Shown here one piece after another: positions 58,601-64,000 of a DNA stretch of 64,000 bases. The notes beneath the pieces are model-generated. The model was not told the DNA's origin and did not search any database. It worked only from the letters and a program-made list of their open reading frames with translations. The translations under genes and the position numbers were made by a program. Numbering within the stretch: position 1 is the stretch's first letter; each line of letters opens with the position of its first letter. Origin of the DNA: Hippasteria phrygiana (taxonomy: Eukaryota; Echinodermata; Asteroidea; Valvatida; Goniasteridae); NCBI GenBank assembly GCA_037893225.1, contig JAZGUH010000697.1, forward strand, positions 124,001-188,000, in the 5' to 3' direction.

Positions 58601-60962
58601 GTTTGAATTTTCTCCACAAGTTTGAACTCTAAGAAGCCGCCGATAATTGCAACATGTAGCGCCAGATCTAAGCTATCCATACATGTCAAAATTACTGAAT
58701 TTGGTTAATATTTCATGCAATTATGAATGAGTAAAGCAAGTCCATACCCCAGGGAATTTGACATGCATGGAGCAATAAATAGACGGTAACATGTACACAG
58801 ATGTTGGCCGGAAAGAAAATAAACATTGCGAGGTTTGAATTTTCTCCACAAGTTTGAACTCTAAGAAGCCGCCGATAATTGCAACATGTAGCGCCAGATC
58901 TAAGCTATCCATGCATGTCAAAATTACTGAATTTGGTTGATATTTCATGCAATTATGAATGAGTAAAGCAAGTCCATACCCCAGGGAATTTGACATGCAT
59001 GGAGCAATAAATAGACGGTAACATGTACACAGATGTTGGCCGGAAAGAAAATAAACATTGCGAGGTTTGAATTTTCTCCACAAGTTTTAACTCTAAGAAG
59101 CCGCCGATAATTGCAACATGTAGCGCCAGATCTAAGCTATCCATACATGTCAAAATTACTGAATTTGGTTGATATTTCATGCAATTATGAATGAGTAAAG
59201 CAAGTCATACCCCAGGGAATTTGACAGGCATGGAGCAATAAATAGACGGTAATCTGCACACAGATGGTGGCCGGGAAGAAAATAAACATTGCGAGGTTTG
59301 AATTTTCTCCACAAGTTTGAACTCTAAGAAGCCGCCGATAATTGCAACATGTAGCGCCAGATCTAAGCTATCCATACATGTCAAAATTACTGAATTTGGT
59401 TGATATTTCATGCAATTATGAATGAGTAAAGCAAGTCCATACCCCAGGGAATTTGACATGCATGGAGCAATAAATAGACGGTAACATGTACACAGATGTT
59501 GGCCGGAAAGAAAATAAACATTGCGAGGTTTGAATTTTCTCCACAAGTTTTAACTCTAAGAAGCCGCCGATAATTGCAACATGTAGCGCCAGATCTAAGC
59601 TATCCATACATGTCAAAATTACTGAATTTGGTTGATATTTCATGCAATTATGAATGAGTAAAGCAAGTCATATCCTAGGGAATTTGACAGGCATGGAGCA
59701 ATAAATAGAAGGTAATATGCACACAGATGTTGGCCGGAAAGAAAATAAACATTGCGAGGTTTGAATTTTCTCCACAAGTTTGAACTCTAAGAAGCCGCCG
59801 ATAATTGCAACATGTAGCGCCAGATCTAAGCTATCCATACATGTCAAAATTACTGAATTTGGTTGATATTTCATGCAATTATGAATGAGTAAAGCAAGTC
59901 ATACCCCAGGGAATTTGACAGGCATGGAGCAATAAATAAAAGGTAATCTGCACACAGATGGTGGCCGGGAAGAAAATAAACATTGCGAGGTTTGAATTTT
60001 CTCCACAAGTGTTAACTCTAAGAAGCCGCCGATAATTGCAACATGTAGCGCCAGATCTAAGCTATCCATACATGTCAAAATTACTGTATTTGGTTGATAT
60101 TTCATGCAATTATGAATGAGTAAAGCAAGTCCATACCCCAGGGAATTTGACATGCATGGAGCAATAAATAGAAGGTAATATGCACACAGATGTTGGCCGG
60201 AAAGAAAATAAACATTGCGAGGTTTGAATTTTCTCCACAAGTTTTAACTCTGGGAAGCCGCCGATGATTGCAACATGTAGCGCCAGATCTAAGCTATACA
60301 TACATGTCAAAATTACTGCATTTGGTTGATATTTCATGCAATTATGAATGAGTAAAGCAAGTCCATACCCCAGGGAATTTGACATGCATGGAGCAATAAA
60401 TAGACGGTAACATGTACACAGATGTTGGCCGGAAAGAAAATAAACATTGCGAGGTTTGAATTTTCTCCACAAGTTTGAACTCTAAGAAGCCGCCGATAAT
60501 TGCAACATGTAGCGCCAGATCTAAGCTATCCATACATGTCAAAATTACTGAATTTGGTTGATATTTCATGCAATTATGAATGAGTAAAGCAAGTCCATAC
60601 CCCAGGGAATTTGACATGCATGGAGCAATAAATAGACGGTAACATGTACACAGATGTTGGCCGGAAAGAAAATAAACATTGCGAGGTTTGAATTTTCTCC
60701 ACAAGTTTGAACTCTAAGAAGCCGCCGATAATTGCAACATGTAGCGCCAGATCTAAGCTATCCATACATGTCAAAATTACTGAATTTGGTTGATATTTCA
60801 TGCAATTATGAATGAGTAAAGCAAGTCCATACCCCAGGGAATTTGACATGCATGGAGCAATAAATAGACGGTAACATGTACACAGATGTTGGCCGGAAAG
60901 AAAATAAACATTGCGAGGTTTGAATTTTCTCCACAAGTTTTAACTCTAAGAAGCCGCCGATA
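52700..60962 (+). repeat. Higher-order duplications at the right end of satellite 1, offsets 6,723, 2,782 and 3,014 bp
   Basis: The block at about 52,700-54,200 recurs from about 59,420 at 6,723 bp (29 units) and is cut by the array end. Inside it, 54,083-55,243 recurs at +2,782 (12 units) and 55,475-56,402 at +3,014 (13 units), so one extra unit was inserted in the second copy. Confidence 0.75.
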
Positions 60963-63900
60963 GCTGAAAAAAGTTCCGAATTTCTTTTCTCTCCAATTGG
61001 CATTTCAACAAAACCAACGCGCCCAGGGCGGCGTATGGAGTGTTCTGAATACCCTAGGGCCAGTTTCGAGCACATCGCTGAAAAAAATTTCTGAATTGTT
61101 TTTCTCTCCAATTGGCATTTCAACAAAACCAACGCGCCTAGCTCGGCGTATGGAGTGTTCTGAACACTCCACGTCCAGTTTCGAGCACATCGCTGAAAAA
61201 AATGTTTCGAATTTTTTTCTCTCCAATTGGCATTTCAACATAACCAACGCGCCTAGCTCGGCGTATGGAGTGTTCTGAACACCCCAGGGCCAGTTTCGAG
61301 CACATCGCTGAAAAAAAGTTCCGAATTTTTTTCTTTCCAATTGCCATTTCAACAAAACCAACGCGCCCAGGGCGGCGTATGGAGTGTTCTGAATACCCCA
61401 GGGCCAGTTTTGAGCACATCGCTGAAAAAAATATTTCGAATTTTTTGAACACTCCACGTCCAGTTTCGAGCACATCGTTGAAAAAAATGTTTCGAATTTG
61501 TTTTCTCTCCAATTGGCATTTCAACAAAACCAACGCGCCTAGCTCGGCGTATGGAGTGTTCTGAACACCCCAGGGCCAGTTTCGAGCACATCGCTGAAAA
61601 AAAGTTCCGAATTTGTTTCTGTCCAATTGCCATTTCAACAAAACCAACGCGCCCAGGGCGGCGTATGGAGTGTTCTGAATACCCCAGGGCCAGTTTGGAG
61701 CACATCGCTGAAAAAAATGTTTCGAATTTTTTTCTCTCCAATTGCCATTTCAACAAAACCAACGCGCCTAGCTCGGCGTATGGAGTGTTCTGAACACCCC
61801 AGGGCCAGTTTCGAGCACATCGCTGAAAAAAGTTCCGAATTTTTTTGAAAACCCCACGTCCAGTTTCGAATACATCGCTGAAAAAAATATTTCGAATTTG
61901 TTTCTCTCCAATTCGCATTTCAACATAACCAACGCGCCTAGCTCGGCGTATGGAGTGTTCTGAACACCCCAGGACCAGTTTCGAGCACATAGCTGAAAAA
62001 AATATTTCGAATTTTTTGAACACTCCACGTCCAGTTTCGAGCACATCGTTGAAAAAAATGTTTCGAATTTGTTTTCTCTCCAATTGGCATTTCAACAAAA
62101 CCAACGCGCCTAGCTCGGCGTATGGAGTGTTCTGAACACCCCAGGGCCAGTTTCGAGCACATCGCTGAAAAAAAGTTCCGAATTTGTTTCTTTCCAATTG
62201 CCATTTCAACAAAACCAACGCGCCCAGGGCGGCGTATGGAGTGTTCTGAACACCCCAGGGCCAGTTTCGAGCACATCGCTGAAAAAATGTTGCGAATTTT
62301 TTTTCTCTCCAATTGGCATTTCAACAAAACCAACGCGCCTAGCTCGGCGTATGGAGTGTTCTGAACACCCCAGGGCCAGTTTCCAGCACATCGCTGAAAA
62401 AAGTTCCGAATTTCTTTTCTCTCCAATTGGCATTTCAACAAAACCAACGCGCCCAGGGCGGCGTATGGAGTGTTCTGAATACCCTAGGGCCAGTTTCGAG
62501 CACATCGTTGAAAAAAATGTTTCGAATTTGTTTTCTCTCCAATTGGCATTTCAATAAAACCAACGCGCCTAGCTCGGCGTATGGAGTGTTCTGAACACCC
62601 CAGGGCCAGTTTCGAGCACATCGCTGAAAAAAAGTTCCGAATTTTTTTCTTTCCAATGGCCATTTCAACAAAACCAACGCGCCCAGGGCGGCGTATGGAG
62701 TGTTCTGAATACCCCAGGGCCAGTTTTGAGCACATCGCTGAAAAAAATGTTTCGAATTTTTTTCTCTCCAATTGGCATTTCAACATAACCAACGCGCCTA
62801 GCTCGGCGTATGGAGTGTTCTGAACACCCCAGGACCAGTTTCGAGCACATCGCTGAAAAAAATATTTCGAATTTTTTGAACACTCCACGTCCAGTTTCGA
62901 GCACATCGTTGAAAAAAATGTTTCGAATTTGTTTTCTCTCCAATTGGCATTTCAACAAAACCAACGCGCCTAGCTCGGCGTATGGAGTGTTCTGAACACC
63001 CCAGGGCCAGTTTCGAGCACATCGCTGAAAAAAAGTTCCGAATTTGTTTCTTTCCAATTGCCATTTCAACAAAACCAACGCGCCCAGGGCGGCGTATGGA
63101 GTGTTCTGAACACCCCAGGGCCAGTTTCGAGCACATCGCTGAAAAACTGTTGCGAATTTTTTTTCTCTCCAATTGGCATTTCAACAAAACCAACGCGCCT
63201 AGCTCGGCGTATGGAGTGTTCTGAACACCCCAGGGCCAGTTTCCAGCACATCGCTGAAAAAAGTTCCGAATTTCTTTTCTCTCCAATTGGCATTTCAACA
63301 AAACCAACGCGCCCAGGGCGGCGTATGGAGTGTTCTGAATACCCTAGGGCCAGTTTCGAGCACATCGTTGAAAAAAATGTTTCGAATTTGTTTTCTCTCC
63401 AATTGGCATTTCAATAAAACCAACGCGCCTAGCTCGGCGTATGGAGTGTTCTGAATACCCCAGGGCCAGTTTGGAGCACATCGCTGAAAAAAATGTTTCG
63501 AATTTTTTTCTCTCCAATTGCCATTTCAACAAAACCAACGCGCCTAGCTCGGCGTATGGAGTGTTCTGAACACCCCAGGGCCAGTTTCGAGCACATCGCT
63601 GAAAAAAAGTTCCGAATTTTTTTCTGTCCAATTGCCATTTCAACAAAACCAACGCGCCCAGGGCGGCGTATGGAGTGTTCTGAATACCCCAGGGCCAGTT
63701 TGGAGCACATCGCTGAAAAAAATGTTTCGAATTTTTTTCTCTCCAATTGCCATTTCAACAAAACCAACGCGCCTAGCTCGGCGTATGGAGTGTTCTGAAC
63801 ACCCCAGGGCCAGTTTCGAGCACATCGCTGAAAAAAGTTCCGAATTTTTTTGAAAACCCCACGTCCAGTTTCGAATACATCGCTGAAAAAAATATTTCGA

Positions 63901-64000
63901 ATTTGTTTCTCTCCAATTCGCATTTCAACATAACCAACGCGCCTAGCTCGGCGTATGGATTGTTCTGAACACCCCAGGGCCAGTTTCGAGCACATCGCTG
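60963..64000 (+). repeat. Satellite 2: 114-116-bp tandem unit with shortened copies, right edge open
   Basis: Units begin GCTGAAAAAA and run through CTCTCCAATTGGCATTTC, CCAACGCGCC, GGCGTATGGAGTGTTCTGAA and CAGTTTCGAGCACATC. Unit starts fall at 60,963, 61,077, 61,192, 61,307 and 61,421. Two frequent subtypes differ at CCCAGGGCGG versus CCTAGCTCGG and often alternate, giving a dimer near 230 bp. Shortened copies of about 57 bp (for example 61,421-61,476) have lost the middle of the unit. Blocks repeat at 860 bp (61,938 onward versus 62,798 onward) and at about 2,005 bp. Open frames on both strands are repeat artefacts with no recognisable domain. Confidence 0.95.

Larger units (their letters stand above)
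12933..60962 (+). repeat. Satellite 1: about 207 tandem copies of a 231/232-bp unit
   Basis: The array is 48,030 bp of head-to-tail units beginning GCCGGAAAGAAAATAAAC, nearly all 231 or 232 bp with rare 230-bp units. The length difference comes mainly from AAGTCCATACCCC (232) versus AAGTCATACCCC (231). Units are highly similar and fall into subtypes marked by recurring alternatives: TTTTAACTC, TTTGAACTC or GTGTTAACTC; TAAGAAG or TGGGAAG; AACATGTACAC, AATATGCACAC or AATCTGCACAC; GATGTTGGCCGGAAAG or GATGGTGGCCGGGAAG. Subtype order repeats in blocks, which is higher-order structure. The array ends mid-unit at 60,962. No gene is supported: overlapping minus-strand frames of 66-120 residues arise because a 232-bp unit shifts frame each copy. 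I know no named satellite family that matches. Confidence 0.97.

Noticed and set aside
13099..60936. Hundreds of overlapping minus-strand open frames of 66-197 codons in satellite 1
   Set aside because: They repeat with the satellite, overlap each other in shifting frames because the unit is 232 bp, and show no domain. They are by-products of a repeat that happens to lack stops in part of its length.
12933..60962. CRISPR-like array
   Set aside because: The whole 231/232-bp unit is repeated without unique spacers, in a eukaryotic setting with no cas genes.
60806..63995. Open frames up to 289 codons on both strands of satellite 2
   Set aside because: They follow the 114-116-bp repeat and are open on both strands at once; subtype changes alter the frame. 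There is no recognisable domain or start context.
60963..64000. CENP-B-box-like motif in satellite 2 (TTTCGAGCACATCG)
   Set aside because: The essential spacing and CGGG part of the box are missing, so the likeness is superficial.

Overview
The window looks like eukaryotic, probably invertebrate animal, nuclear DNA. It has two parts. Bases 1 to about 12,700 are most of a Polinton/Maverick (adintovirus-like) element, an integrated virus-like DNA element. Bases 12,933 to 64,000 are two back-to-back satellite arrays. The host cannot be named from this sequence. The animal-lineage guess rests on remembered resemblance of several accessory proteins to unannotated proteins in invertebrate genomes, and was not tested by search.

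Element (1-12,7xx). Core genes are recognisable: a family-B, protein-primed-type DNA polymerase (open at the left window edge, so the element continues leftwards), a retroviral-type DDE integrase on the minus strand, a likely double-jelly-roll major capsid protein, and an FtsK/HerA-type packaging ATPase. Two tandem minus-strand paralogues are likely minor capsid (penton/spike-type) proteins. Around them is a set of accessory proteins: a 574-aa protein with three 24-aa repeats, a 137-aa membrane protein, a 231-aa protein overlapped by a 141-aa membrane protein, a 77-aa protein, a 476-aa protein with a strongly hydrophobic/amphipathic C-terminus, and a 213-aa protein with a membrane hairpin. No adenovirus-type maturation protease was found; it may lie left of the window or be absent. 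Nearly all genes are intact, suggesting a young insertion. Two possible lesions stand out: glutamine replaces the Walker A lysine in the ATPase, and a PPSY/PSAP-bearing tail lies in the -1 frame after the last gene.

Expression signals. Most element genes begin within an A-rich TAAAATG-type context. Two consecutive genes share a 26-bp start region with the same spacing. Divergent gene pairs are separated by only 41-53 bp. An 11-bp unit is repeated 19 times between the ATPase and the next gene, and a 22-bp-arm hairpin lies just after the last gene.

Satellites. From 12,933 to 60,962 there are about 207 head-to-tail copies of a 231/232-bp unit with nested segmental duplications (offsets of 1,852, 1,855, 2,085, about 2,782, 3,702, 6,723 and about 10,891 bp). 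At 60,963 the sequence switches abruptly to a second, unrelated satellite with a 114-116-bp unit, some units shortened to about 57 bp, which runs off the right edge. The hundreds of overlapping open frames in both arrays are by-products of the repeats, not genes.
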